Program-made: the position numbers and the translations under genes
From: DATLMR01 sp035537555
Lineage (GTDB): Bacteria; Acidobacteriota; Blastocatellia; UBA7656
Direction of reading: 5' to 3'
Assembly (NCBI GenBank): GCA_035537555.1
Contig: DATLMR010000272.1
Coordinates: 1-25,175, forward strand
DNA length: 25,175 nt
The notes under the pieces: model-generated
The model's database searches: none
What the model was told of the DNA's origin: nothing
The model's input: only the letters and a program-made list of their open reading frames with translations
Shown: positions 1 to 7,119 of the stretch, piece by piece
How the letters are laid out: each line of letters starts with the position of its first letter
Position numbering within the stretch: the stretch's first letter is position 1

Positions 1-65
1 TCGAGCCTAAAGACGCTCCTTTGAAATAGGTGCGTGAGCGCGCCGGCCGAGGGAGCCCAAAATAG

Positions 66-440
66 ATGAAGATAATGAACCGGGACAACTCGCGCGTGCT
101 CGACACCCGTCACGGTTCGCAGATTCGCCCGCTCATAGACCGGACGACTTCCGACGTAACGCAGTGCAGCCTGGCCGAAGAGGTTCTTCCGCCGGGCTGC
201 TCCGTTACGCCTCATCACCACGACCGGCTCGAAGAGGTCTATTACATCATCTCGGGCAGGGGGGTCATGTCGGTCGGCGACGAGCGGAGCGAGGTCGGGC
301 CGGGCGACGCTATATACATTCCGCGCGGGACTCGCCATACGCTCGCCAACACGGGCTCGGAGCCCGTGAAGCTGCTATTGGTTTGCGGCCCCGCCTTCTA
401 CTTCGAGGACGAAATACTCGAAGGCGACGCCGAGCGATGA
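66..440 (+). CDS. Small single-domain cupin protein
   Basis: A 124-residue protein that is essentially one cupin barrel. Cupin motif 1 is visible from G44: a PHHHD cluster (H50-H52) is followed by E56/E57 and the G-R-G turn at 64-66. Motif 2 is the GDAIYIPRGTRH stretch ending at H91. The two histidines H50 and H52, one of the glutamates and H91 are the expected metal ligands. Family members range from sugar isomerases and dioxygenases to binding proteins, and nothing here fixes the substrate. The start at 66 is preceded by a GAGGGAG purine tract at 49-55, 10 bases upstream; a second in-frame ATG at 78 is possible. It converges with the CBS-domain gene, ending 60 bases before that gene's end. 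Anything upstream lies outside the window. Confidence 0.85.
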   Translation: MKIMNRDNSRVLDTRHGSQIRPLIDRTTSDVTQCSLAEEVLPPGCSVTPHHHDRLEEVYYIISGRGVMSVGDERSEVGPGDAIYIPRGTRHTLANTGSEPVKLLLVCGPAFYFEDEILEGDAER

Positions 441-500
441 CCGGCGGCTCGTCACGCCCGGTTACCGGCTTTGGCAAAGAGGTCTTCATAGTTGCCGGAG

Positions 501-959
501 CTATGACGCGCCGCGCGCGAAGTCGGGCGGGACGTAATGAATGTAGGTGTTGAGCATCCGGATTTCATCCGCCTTTTCATCCGCATCCACTTCGAGCAGG
601 TCCCGCAGTGACACAAGCCCCAGGAACTTATCCTCTTCGAGCACGGGGATGTGGCGGCAGTTGGCCTGCCTCATCTTGCTCATCGCCTCCTCGCAGCTGT
701 CTTCCGGGGCGGCTATCGTCAGCTCCGTGGTCATGACTTCGCGGACGAGCACTTCATTCGGGTCGCGCCCTTCCGCTACCACGCGCTTCATCAGGTCTCG
801 CTCCGAAAACAGGCCGACGACTCTCTCGCCGTCGATTATAGTCACCGCGCCTATGTTCCGCCCCGACATATAAAGCACGGCGTGTTGAACCGTGCTGTCG
901 GCGCTGACAGTGTATATTTCCCTGCTAGATCCTTTTACTATTGAGCCGAGATTTTTCAT
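501..959 (-). CDS. Protein with two CBS domains
   Basis: A 152-residue soluble protein made of a tandem CBS pair (Bateman module), roughly residues 9-65 and 77-128. The first CBS repeat ends in the typical VVGLFSERDLMKR and the second in FLGLVSLRDLL. Such stand-alone modules bind adenine nucleotides and usually act as energy or redox sensors that regulate a partner protein; the partner cannot be named from this window. There is no other catalytic domain or membrane segment. The 25-residue tail after the second repeat has no recognised motif. The start is an ATG with a GAGGGGG tract about 10 bases upstream. The gene is divergent from larB across a 288-base spacer that contains a long-loop inverted repeat. 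Confidence 0.9.
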   Translation of the reverse strand: MKNLGSIVKGSSREIYTVSADSTVQHAVLYMSGRNIGAVTIIDGERVVGLFSERDLMKRVVAEGRDPNEVLVREVMTTELTIAAPEDSCEEAMSKMRQANCRHIPVLEEDKFLGLVSLRDLLEVDADEKADEIRMLNTYIHYVPPDFARGAS

Positions 960-1016
960 GGTTACCGCACCCCCTCAGGTCCGAAATGGTGAAGAGTCGA
1001 AGCCGAAAAACGGTGA

Positions 1017-1054
1017 GCGCCGAATCGGAGAGTTGGCTATTTTTTTTTCGGCGC
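1017..1054. repeat. 8-bp inverted repeat with T9 loop
   Basis: GCGCCGAA at 1017-1024 is matched perfectly by TTCGGCGC at 1047-1054. The 22-base loop contains most of a run of nine T (1040-1048). It lies in the spacer between the divergent CBS and larB genes, and would be in the 5' leader of the CBS gene if that transcript starts near 1130. Role unknown; see findings. Confidence 0.5.
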
Positions 1055-1235
1055 AGGCCGCCCTTTGATGGTTGCCGCCCTGACGCGCCCGGTGTAGCTC
1101 CCGGTCTAACGCGTCCCGATGAAACGTTTCCGAAAGTATAAGTGCGAGTGGCCTGAGTCTACATTCGGGCCTCGCGCGTTGTCAAGAATCGCGCCCGAAG
1201 CCGACGGCCCGGCCCTCGCTCGGCCGCCCCTATGC

Positions 1236-1241
1236 TAAAAT
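1236..1241 (+). promoter_or_regulatory. -10 box for leaderless larB
   Basis: TAAAAT at 1236-1241 is followed by exactly six bases and then the GTG start at 1248, so the usual +1 position coincides with the start codon. An overlapping TATGCT lies at 1231-1236. No good -35 match is seen at 16-18 bases upstream, and there is no Shine-Dalgarno tract before the start, which fits a leaderless message. Confidence 0.4.
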
Positions 1242-1247
1242 TCGCTC

Positions 1248-2006
1248 GTGAACAAAGAGCAGATCAAAGAGCTGATCGAAGAAGTCCGCGCCGGCCGAAT
1301 GGACCCGGATCAGGCCGCGGAGAAATTGTCGCACCTTCCTTACGAGGATATATCTTTCGCGCGCGTCGATCATCACCGCGAAATGCGCGCCGGGTTCCCG
1401 GAAGTGATCCTCGGCCAGGGCAAGACCGTCGAGCAGATATTCATGATATCGGAGCGCATCCTGCTCAACAGCTCGAACCTCCTAATCTCTCGCACCTCGC
1501 GGGATGTATTCGAGGCGGTCTCGAAGATCGCTCCCGAGGCCGAATTTCACGAGGATGCGCGCATGGTGTCGGTCATTCGCGACCGCACCGAGCGCGGAGA
1601 AGGAACGATCGCCGTCATCTCCGCCGGCACGTCCGATATACCCGTGGCGGAAGAAGCGGCCATCACCGCGACGGCCATGGGCAACCGCGTCGCGCGCATC
1701 TACGACGTGGGAGTCGCCGGGATTCACAGATTGTTCGGCGCGCGGGCCGAGTTCGAATCGGCCCGCGCCATTATAGTCGTGGCGGGGATGGAAGGGGCGC
1801 TGCCGTCCGTCGTGGGCGGGCTCGTGCCCGTGCCCGTCATCGCGGTGCCGACGAGCATTGGCTACGGGGCGTCGTTCAACGGGCTTGCGGCGTTGCTCGG
1901 GATGCTGAACTCGTGCGCTTCAAACGTCACGGTGGTCAACATCGACAACGGCTTCGGCGCGGGCTTCGTCGCGAGCCTCATCAATCGCAAGCGCGGCCTC
2001 TCTTAG
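1248..2006 (+). CDS. larB: Pyridinium-3,5-biscarboxylate synthase LarB
   Basis: A 252-residue protein of the LarB family, homologous to PurE (AIR carboxylase). LarB carboxylates the pyridinium ring of nicotinic acid adenine dinucleotide and hydrolyses its phosphoanhydride, the first step towards the nickel-pincer cofactor of lactate racemase and related racemases/epimerases. The N-terminal helical part (about 1-90) begins MNKEQIKELIEEV and contains the DHHREMRAGFPEVI-like LarB signature. The PurE-like domain (about 120-250) shows SAGTSDIPVAEEA, the YDVGVAGIHRL segment, and the glycine-rich PTSIGYGASFNG and NIDNGFGAGF loops. Start is GTG, chosen because the LarB N-terminus begins there and the -10 box is six bases upstream. 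larC, larE and a LarA-type racemase are not in the window, so the partners must be elsewhere. It converges with the YqeY-domain gene. Confidence 0.93.
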   Translation: MNKEQIKELIEEVRAGRMDPDQAAEKLSHLPYEDISFARVDHHREMRAGFPEVILGQGKTVEQIFMISERILLNSSNLLISRTSRDVFEAVSKIAPEAEFHEDARMVSVIRDRTERGEGTIAVISAGTSDIPVAEEAAITATAMGNRVARIYDVGVAGIHRLFGARAEFESARAIIVVAGMEGALPSVVGGLVPVPVIAVPTSIGYGASFNGLAALLGMLNSCASNVTVVNIDNGFGAGFVASLINRKRGLS

Positions 2007-2079
2007 ACGGGCTCGCCCTTGGCGGCGCGCTATCTGCGCTTTACGATTTCAAATCGAGCTTCCAGGTTAGAGGGCGCGG

Positions 2080-2529
2080 TCACCCGGCGAGCCTCGACTT
2101 TACCAGCTCGCTTAGAGCCCTGCCATCGACCGTCTTGCCTTCAAGCTTAGGGCGCACGGCCTTCATCACCGCGCCCATGTCTTTGGCCGACGACGCCCCC
2201 GTTTCGGCCAGGGCTTCTTCGACGGCGCGGACCATATCCTCTTCGCTGGCCGAGGCCGGCAGGTAGCTCTGAATGATGCGGGCTTCGGCCTCTTCCTTGT
2301 CCGCCAGATCGGACCTCCCGCCCGCGCGATAGGCTTCCGACGCGTCGCGCCTCTGCTTGAGCAGGGTCGTAAGCACTCTCATTGCTTCCGGGTCGTCCAC
2401 TCCCCCGGGCAGCTCGCTCTGGCGCATCTTCAGGGCGGTCTTCACCATACGCAGGGCGCTCAGGCGCTCGGCGTCTTTAGCCTTCATCGCTTCGGTGATG
2501 TCGCGGTCGATCTGATCGGTAATCGGCAT
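2080..2529 (-). CDS. GatB/YqeY domain-containing protein
   Basis: A 149-residue soluble protein covering one YqeY/GatB tail domain. This helical fold is also found at the C-terminus of GatB, where it contacts tRNA in the amidotransferase complex; the role of the free-standing form is unsettled. Diagnostic are the N-terminal ITEAMKAKDAERLSALRMVK helix, the EAYRAGGRSDLADKEEAE segment, the IIQSYLPA motif, and the C-terminal GAVMKAVRPKLEGKTVDGR signature. Length is normal for the family. The ATG is preceded by GAGGT about five bases upstream. It lies 60 bases after the permease gene on the same strand, but a hairpin with a T-tract between them suggests separate transcription. Confidence 0.93.
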   Translation of the reverse strand: MPITDQIDRDITEAMKAKDAERLSALRMVKTALKMRQSELPGGVDDPEAMRVLTTLLKQRRDASEAYRAGGRSDLADKEEAEARIIQSYLPASASEEDMVRAVEEALAETGASSAKDMGAVMKAVRPKLEGKTVDGRALSELVKSRLAG

Positions 2530-2560
2530 ATATACCTCGATTCTTATTCCGTCCGGCCTT

Positions 2561-2583
2561 AAAAAAAGTCAGGCTTCGCCCTG
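2561..2583 (-). terminator. Possible intrinsic terminator of permease gene
   Basis: On the minus strand, just after the permease stop codon, CAGGGC-GAA-GCCTG (2570-2583) can form a short stem with one bulged G. Two bases later comes a run of seven T (2561-2567 as A on the plus strand). The stem is only five pairs, so termination may be partial. Confidence 0.45.
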
Positions 2584-2589
2584 CCCGGC

Positions 2590-4887
2590 TCAGCGGCGCC
2601 TGTCCCCGTTGCCCTTTCCGCGCTCTTTGTCGTTCTCTTCGTGCTCGATCTTGTAGAAATCGAGCATGACGTCCGACTGCCCGCGCAGGTCGCGCTCGAG
2701 CCTGTTCAAGGCCACGCGCACGACGTCGCGGTGATGCACGCGGCGGCGGCTCGGGACGTTGCTCACCTGAATCCATATCTTGTGAATCAGGCTTATGTCT
2801 TCCTCCGTGAGGTTCGGCGCGTGGGCTCCGAGATAGACGACGTGCTCGTCTCTATTGGGCGCGACCACTCTGAAGGCGACCTGACGGCGCGGCTTTTCGC
2901 GCACGGCATCCCAGGCGCGGCCCAGCTCGCGGGCCTGCTCCTGCGCGGTCATCTTTGACGAGAGGCCCGCGACGATCTCGTCCGAATCGAGGCGGACGGC
3001 GGTCTGCGCGACGGCGTCGAAGATGTTGAGCGTGGGCACGACTACCAGATCGACCGGCTTGCCGTGCTTTTCGGCCATCGAGACGACCCGCGTGAAGAGG
3101 CGCTGCTCGTACTCGGTGAAGATGTTTTCGTCGTACATCTCGCGCTCGCCGCTGTCGGGCCCCGCGACCAGGCGCGTGGTCAGCACCACGATGTCCTGCT
3201 CCTCGGTATTAGTCCGCTCGAGCGCGTATTCGAGATGCGAGAGCGTGTTGTAATCGCGCACGGCCACGAGCACGTTGCCCGGCCGCGCGCCTACCGCCTC
3301 CAGTTCAACCGTCTCGTTTTGCTGTAGCTGGAATCGGTCGAGCATGGCGACCGTAAGGTCGAGCTTCCGGCGGTTGATCCGCTCGGAGATGGTGAACAGA
3401 GCCAGGAAGACCGTCGTGAAGATGATGCCCGATATGCTCGCGACCGGCTTGGTGAAGAGGTTGACCACTGCGACCGAGATCAGTATCAGGGCCACTACGA
3501 TGACGCCGGCCGGGACCTCGACGCCCTTGACGCGAAAGTTGAGAGGCACTTTCCACTCGCGCGCCCCCGGGCGCTTGAACCGGAGGACGAGCGTCGCTAT
3601 GGCGTTGAACGTGAAGCTCCAGATGACGCCGAAAGCGTAAGCCTCGCCCAGGATGAATATGTCTCCGCCGGAGCCGACGATCGTCGCCAGCTGGAGGAGG
3701 ACTATAAGGTTGATGAGGCGGTAGGTCGTGCCGAACCGCTTATGCGGCGCGCGAAACCAGTCGGTCAGCACTCCGTCTTCCGACACGCGGTTCAGCACTC
3801 CGTTCGACCCGATGATCGCCGTGTTGACCGCGCCCGAAAGCATCAGGAAGCCGACGATAACGACGAAGCCCTGGAAGAGGAGCTTCAGGTAGTCGGGCCC
3901 GACGAAGCTCATCGCGAGCCCCGAGATCAGGTTGTCCAGGTACTTGCCGCGCGTCTCGTCGGGGATGATCGCGACCGCGAAGATCGACACGAGCGACGTG
4001 AAGAGAAGCGAGTAGATGAAGATGACGACGGCCGCGCGCTTGAGGTTCTTGAGCTTCGGGTATTCGAGCTCGCGGTTCACCTGCGCGAGCGTCTCTTCGC
4101 CGCTCATGGCCAGGACGGAGTGGCCGAAGGCAATGAGCAGGCCGATGATTCCTATGATGCTGGGAGAGGCCGGATCGACCCTGGCGTGACCCTCGGAATG
4201 GACGAACCAGTGCCAGGACTTGAGCCAGCCGAGCGACTCGTCCGTAAAGATCAGGTTGCTCGGCAGCGGCGCGGGAGGCATCTGGCCTCCGCGTTCGAGC
4301 AGGGTCAGGGTTCCCCACAGGATCAGGATCACGACCATCGCGGTCGTGACGTACATTATGCGCAGGGCGGCTTCGCTCGATTCGTGTATGCCCTTGATGT
4401 TCTGCCACCAGAAATAGAGGGTGATGACGATGGCGAAACACATCGCCGCCCAGTTCGTCGGCAGCAGGTGGTCGCTCAGTCCGAAGCGCGCCATGATTTC
4501 GTTGACCAAACCGACGACGTAGACTCCGGCCGTGACGGCCGAGATCGGGCCGGTAAGGATGAAGTCGAAGATCAGGGTCGAGACGCTGAGCTTGGCCATC
4601 CTGCCGCCGAGGGCCTCTTTGACGACGCGGTAGACGCCGCCGCGCGTGAACATCGAAGAGGACTCGATATAGAGAGCGCGGACGGCAGAGCTGAACAGCA
4701 TCACGGCGAGTATGAACCAGGGGGCGGATTTGCCGACGGCCTTCTCTGCTATGCCCCCGACGTAGAAGGCCGAAGAGCCCAGGTCATTGAGAACTATAGC
4801 CGCCGCCCTCCAGAAAGAGATGAACGAGAGCATCACCGACGTGGCGACTACTACTCGGACTCGCGTTTGTGGTTTCGGGGTATCCAT
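2590..4887 (-). CDS. APC-family permease with USP-like cytoplasmic domain
   Basis: A 765-residue inner-membrane transporter of the amino acid-polyamine-organocation superfamily. The first ~500 residues carry about 12 hydrophobic segments. TM1 lacks the tidy GxG of classical members but the AAAIVLNDLGSSAFY region matches the unwound TM1 position, and TM3 follows an SSMFTRGGVYRVVKEALGG loop typical of the family. TM6 is near GHSVLAMSGEETLAQVNRE. After the last TM and the basic ISERINRRK motif, residues about 530-680 look like a universal-stress-protein fold (GNVLVAVRDYNTLSHLEYAL, then QDIVVLTTRLV and VDLVVVPTLN). The tail is highly charged. Substrate is unknown; amino acids or another organic ion are possible. 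The start has a weak AAGGA 16 bases upstream. It is divergent from the RNA methyltransferase gene and has its own strong promoter. Confidence 0.88.
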   Translation of the reverse strand: MDTPKPQTRVRVVVATSVMLSFISFWRAAAIVLNDLGSSAFYVGGIAEKAVGKSAPWFILAVMLFSSAVRALYIESSSMFTRGGVYRVVKEALGGRMAKLSVSTLIFDFILTGPISAVTAGVYVVGLVNEIMARFGLSDHLLPTNWAAMCFAIVITLYFWWQNIKGIHESSEAALRIMYVTTAMVVILILWGTLTLLERGGQMPPAPLPSNLIFTDESLGWLKSWHWFVHSEGHARVDPASPSIIGIIGLLIAFGHSVLAMSGEETLAQVNRELEYPKLKNLKRAAVVIFIYSLLFTSLVSIFAVAIIPDETRGKYLDNLISGLAMSFVGPDYLKLLFQGFVVIVGFLMLSGAVNTAIIGSNGVLNRVSEDGVLTDWFRAPHKRFGTTYRLINLIVLLQLATIVGSGGDIFILGEAYAFGVIWSFTFNAIATLVLRFKRPGAREWKVPLNFRVKGVEVPAGVIVVALILISVAVVNLFTKPVASISGIIFTTVFLALFTISERINRRKLDLTVAMLDRFQLQQNETVELEAVGARPGNVLVAVRDYNTLSHLEYALERTNTEEQDIVVLTTRLVAGPDSGEREMYDENIFTEYEQRLFTRVVSMAEKHGKPVDLVVVPTLNIFDAVAQTAVRLDSDEIVAGLSSKMTAQEQARELGRAWDAVREKPRRQVAFRVVAPNRDEHVVYLGAHAPNLTEEDISLIHKIWIQVSNVPSRRRVHHRDVVRVALNRLERDLRGQSDVMLDFYKIEHEENDKERGKGNGDRRR

Positions 4888-4979
4888 CTGTTTTTATTTA
4901 CAGTCCTTGGAGGCTCTGGGGTGATGATGGTATGAGTGGAAGAAGCATAAGCAATCCGATCTTCGCGTCTTTAATTGGT

Positions 4980-5007
4980 AGCATACGCGCACCATTGAAG
5001 ATGTCAA
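4980..5007 (-). promoter_or_regulatory. Sigma-70 promoter of permease gene
   Basis: On the minus strand TTGACA (5002-5007) is followed after 16 bases by TATGCT (4980-4985). Transcription would start near 4973, giving a leader of about 85 bases before the permease ATG at 4887. The -35 is a perfect consensus match. Confidence 0.6.
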
Positions 5008-5126
5008 GCTCTCGTCACGGCGGACAAGAATACACAATGTCAAAACCGAAGACAACCGGAAATGATCTCCGTCGCTTTACGCTCTATAGGAGCTGCCGCG
5101 CGCTTTAGCGCCGTAATGATCCGCTG

Positions 5127-5132
5127 TATACT
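5127..5132 (+). promoter_or_regulatory. -10 box for leaderless rRNA methyltransferase gene
   Basis: TATACT at 5127-5132 is followed by exactly six bases and then the ATG at 5139, so the expected +1 is the A of the start codon. TTTAGC at 5104-5109, 17 bases upstream, is a weak -35. No Shine-Dalgarno sequence is present. Confidence 0.5.
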
Positions 5133-5138
5133 CACTCG

Positions 5139-6014
5139 ATGCTGGTAGAAAAGATTACAAGCAGGCAGAACCCTCTCATCAAACGTTTCCGCCGCGTGCG
5201 GTCGGGCAGCGAGCACCCTCACGTCTTCCTCGAAGGCGTGCGGCTGATCGAAGACGCCATCGAAGCGGGCGCGCGTTTTGAAACGGTGGCCTTCACTCCC
5301 GCCCTCGAAGCGACAGATAGAGGGCTCGCCCTGCTCGACGCTCTACAGTCGATACCCTGCCGGGGCGCCCACGTGAGCAAGCAGGTGATGGACGCGATCG
5401 CCGATACGGAAAGCCCTCAGGGCATAGCCGCGATAATAAGCCGCCCCCATTACGACCTGCCGGACGTGATCACCAGGAAGTCCACGCTCGTAGTCATCGC
5501 CGACCAGCTTCAGGACCCCGGCAACATCGGCACCCTCATCAGGACCGCCGAAGCGGGCGGGGCCGCCGGGCTCGTCACGACGCGTTACACGGTCGATCCG
5601 TTCAATCACAAAGCCCTGCGCGCCTCCATGGGCGCGGCCTTCCGCTTGCCCATCGCCACCGATGTCACGCCCGATGCCATCGCGGCCCTATGCAAGGAGA
5701 TGGGCATGACCATAGTCGCCTCTCGCCCGCCTTCGCCCAAAGGCAAGCCCCTGATCGAGGACGCCGCTCAGGCGCCGACCTTCAGGGTCTATAGCGAGGC
5801 TGACCTCACAAAACCCTTCGCGCTCACCCTCGGCGGCGAGGCCGAAGGCGTATCCGACGAGATCGCATCCCGGGCCGAAGTCTTCCTGAACATTCCCATG
5901 GCCGATGGCATCGAGTCGCTCAACGTCGCGACCGCCGGGGCTATCCTGATCTACGAAGCCGCGCGCCAGCGCGCCTTTCAATTCAAGAGCGCGAGCCTGA
6001 AAGAACGGTCCTGA
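5139..6014 (+). CDS. TrmH/SpoU-family RNA 2'-O-methyltransferase
   Basis: A 291-residue SPOUT-class methyltransferase that would transfer a methyl group from S-adenosylmethionine to a ribose 2'-OH in rRNA or tRNA. The N-terminal substrate-binding domain (about 1-105) starts ITSRQNPLIKRFRRV, has FLEGVRLIEDA and the SPQGIAAI linker motif. The catalytic domain carries the three SpoU motifs. Motif 1 is DQLQDPGNIGTLIRTAEA with N129 and the catalytic R135; motif 2 is LTLGGEAEGVSDE; motif 3 is IPMADGIESLNVATAGAI (252-269), which forms the trefoil knot. The layout matches the RlmB/TsnR-like group, but the exact nucleotide cannot be assigned. It is a single gene with its own close promoter and no ribosome-binding site, followed 115 bases later by the TonB-like gene. 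Confidence 0.92.
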   Translation: MLVEKITSRQNPLIKRFRRVRSGSEHPHVFLEGVRLIEDAIEAGARFETVAFTPALEATDRGLALLDALQSIPCRGAHVSKQVMDAIADTESPQGIAAIISRPHYDLPDVITRKSTLVVIADQLQDPGNIGTLIRTAEAGGAAGLVTTRYTVDPFNHKALRASMGAAFRLPIATDVTPDAIAALCKEMGMTIVASRPPSPKGKPLIEDAAQAPTFRVYSEADLTKPFALTLGGEAEGVSDEIASRAEVFLNIPMADGIESLNVATAGAILIYEAARQRAFQFKSASLKERS

Positions 6015-6074
6015 CGCGCATGCGCCTTCGACCGCGCGCCCGTTTGCCACTCGCCCCGAGACCGCGAGTCACTG

Positions 6075-6080
6075 TATAAT
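6075..6080 (+). promoter_or_regulatory. Consensus -10 of TonB-like operon
   Basis: A perfect TATAAT at 6075-6080 lies in an otherwise GC-rich 115-base spacer. No good -35 is found 16-18 bases upstream; a TTGCCA at 6044-6049 is too far. Transcription would begin near 6087 and give a leader of about 43 bases that contains an AAGGAAG tract. Confidence 0.4.
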
Positions 6081-6129
6081 TTCACGTACGCGAAACGGCC
6101 AGTGCAGGTTAAGGAAGTAAGTAAAAGCT

Positions 6130-7113
6130 GTGCTTAACACTTTAAACAGGTATATCGAGGACCGGCCCGACGGAGGGCCGCCGCTTTCGGGTGCGGGCCT
6201 CGGCCGCGACCGCCGCTTTTACAAGATACTCGGATTTTCTACTCTCGGCCACCTGGCCTTTTACGCCCTCTTGATCAACGTCGACATCCTCTCGATACAC
6301 CGGCAGGTCGAGCCCGAGCGCGGGCGGGGAGAACTCGTCAGGCTCATCGAAATCGCCCCTCCCCGGAACCTCTCCCCGCTGCGGTCCGCGCCGGAGCCGG
6401 CAGACCGCGCCGACATCAACCGCATGGAGTTCGACCCCGACAGCGACGACGACCTGCACCTGATCCCGCGCTCGCCGCGACCCGCGCAGGAGCGGGGCGC
6501 AAGCCCTCTGCTCGCGCCACCGGAAACGGGGAGGCAGATCCGGGCCGCGCGCGAGTCCGCGGGCCGGGCCGATACCGGGCACTTGAGGGACAACGCGCAG
6601 CCGCCGGTCACCGCGCAGGTCCTCCCCGGCCGCATGCCCGCGCCGAATGCGCCCGCCGCCATTCCGGCTCCGTTCGGGCAGAACGCGCCCGCCCCTCCCA
6701 CCCCTCCGCAGAGCCGGGGGCCGGTCACATCCCCGACTCCTTCGAACGACGCGGCCCAGGCAGGCGCGCGCCGGGGCGAGGGGGCCGAGCCGCGAGCCCT
6801 CGGACTCCAATCGATCCAGACCCAATACAACGCCTTCATCCGGTCCAAGATCAGCAAGGAGAATGAAAGGATCATGCCGCGCGGCTGGATCGAAGAGACT
6901 CTCAACGATAAGGTCTCGGCTGACTTCCGCGTCGTGCTCAGGCGCGGCGGAGTCGTGGTTTCGCGCGACCTCCTCAGATCGACCGGCTACAGGAAACTTG
7001 ACGAACTCGCGAGACAGGCTATATATATGGCTAGCCCATTCGAAGGCTGGCCCCAGAACGCAGGCGAGACGATCACTCTCACAGTGACGGTCTATTACAC
7101 ACCGACACGGTAG
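6130..7113 (+). CDS. TonB-like energy transducer
   Basis: A 327-residue inner-membrane protein of TonB/TolA layout. TonB proteins carry proton-motive energy from ExbB/ExbD across the periplasm to outer-membrane receptors. There is a short cytoplasmic N-terminus and one transmembrane segment (about 34-54) that contains S37-x3-H41, the same spacing as the conserved Ser and His of the TonB/TolA anchor. A long Pro/Ala/Arg-rich periplasmic linker (about 65-225) follows. The C-terminal domain (about 240-327) shows YNAFIRSKI, FRVVLRRGGVVV, STGYRKLDELARQAI and SPFEGWP, matching the TonB_C pattern. Start is GTG; an AAGGA lies 14 bases upstream, which is long, so the exact start is less certain. It is followed after six bases by the SpoIID gene, with which it is probably co-transcribed. 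ExbB/ExbD are absent from the window. Confidence 0.85.
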   Translation: MLNTLNRYIEDRPDGGPPLSGAGLGRDRRFYKILGFSTLGHLAFYALLINVDILSIHRQVEPERGRGELVRLIEIAPPRNLSPLRSAPEPADRADINRMEFDPDSDDDLHLIPRSPRPAQERGASPLLAPPETGRQIRAARESAGRADTGHLRDNAQPPVTAQVLPGRMPAPNAPAAIPAPFGQNAPAPPTPPQSRGPVTSPTPSNDAAQAGARRGEGAEPRALGLQSIQTQYNAFIRSKISKENERIMPRGWIEETLNDKVSADFRVVLRRGGVVVSRDLLRSTGYRKLDELARQAIYMASPFEGWPQNAGETITLTVTVYYTPTR

Positions 7114-7119
7114 CCTACT

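Noticed and set aside
2045..2065. CGATT-TCA-AATCG hairpin between larB and the YqeY gene as a shared terminator
   Set aside because: Only five pairs with no T-tract on either side; too weak to call.
3742..4935. A long open frame (397 codons) antisense to the permease gene
   Set aside because: The opposite strand encodes a clear APC transporter. The antisense product is a charged, low-complexity sequence typical of shadow frames in high-GC DNA.
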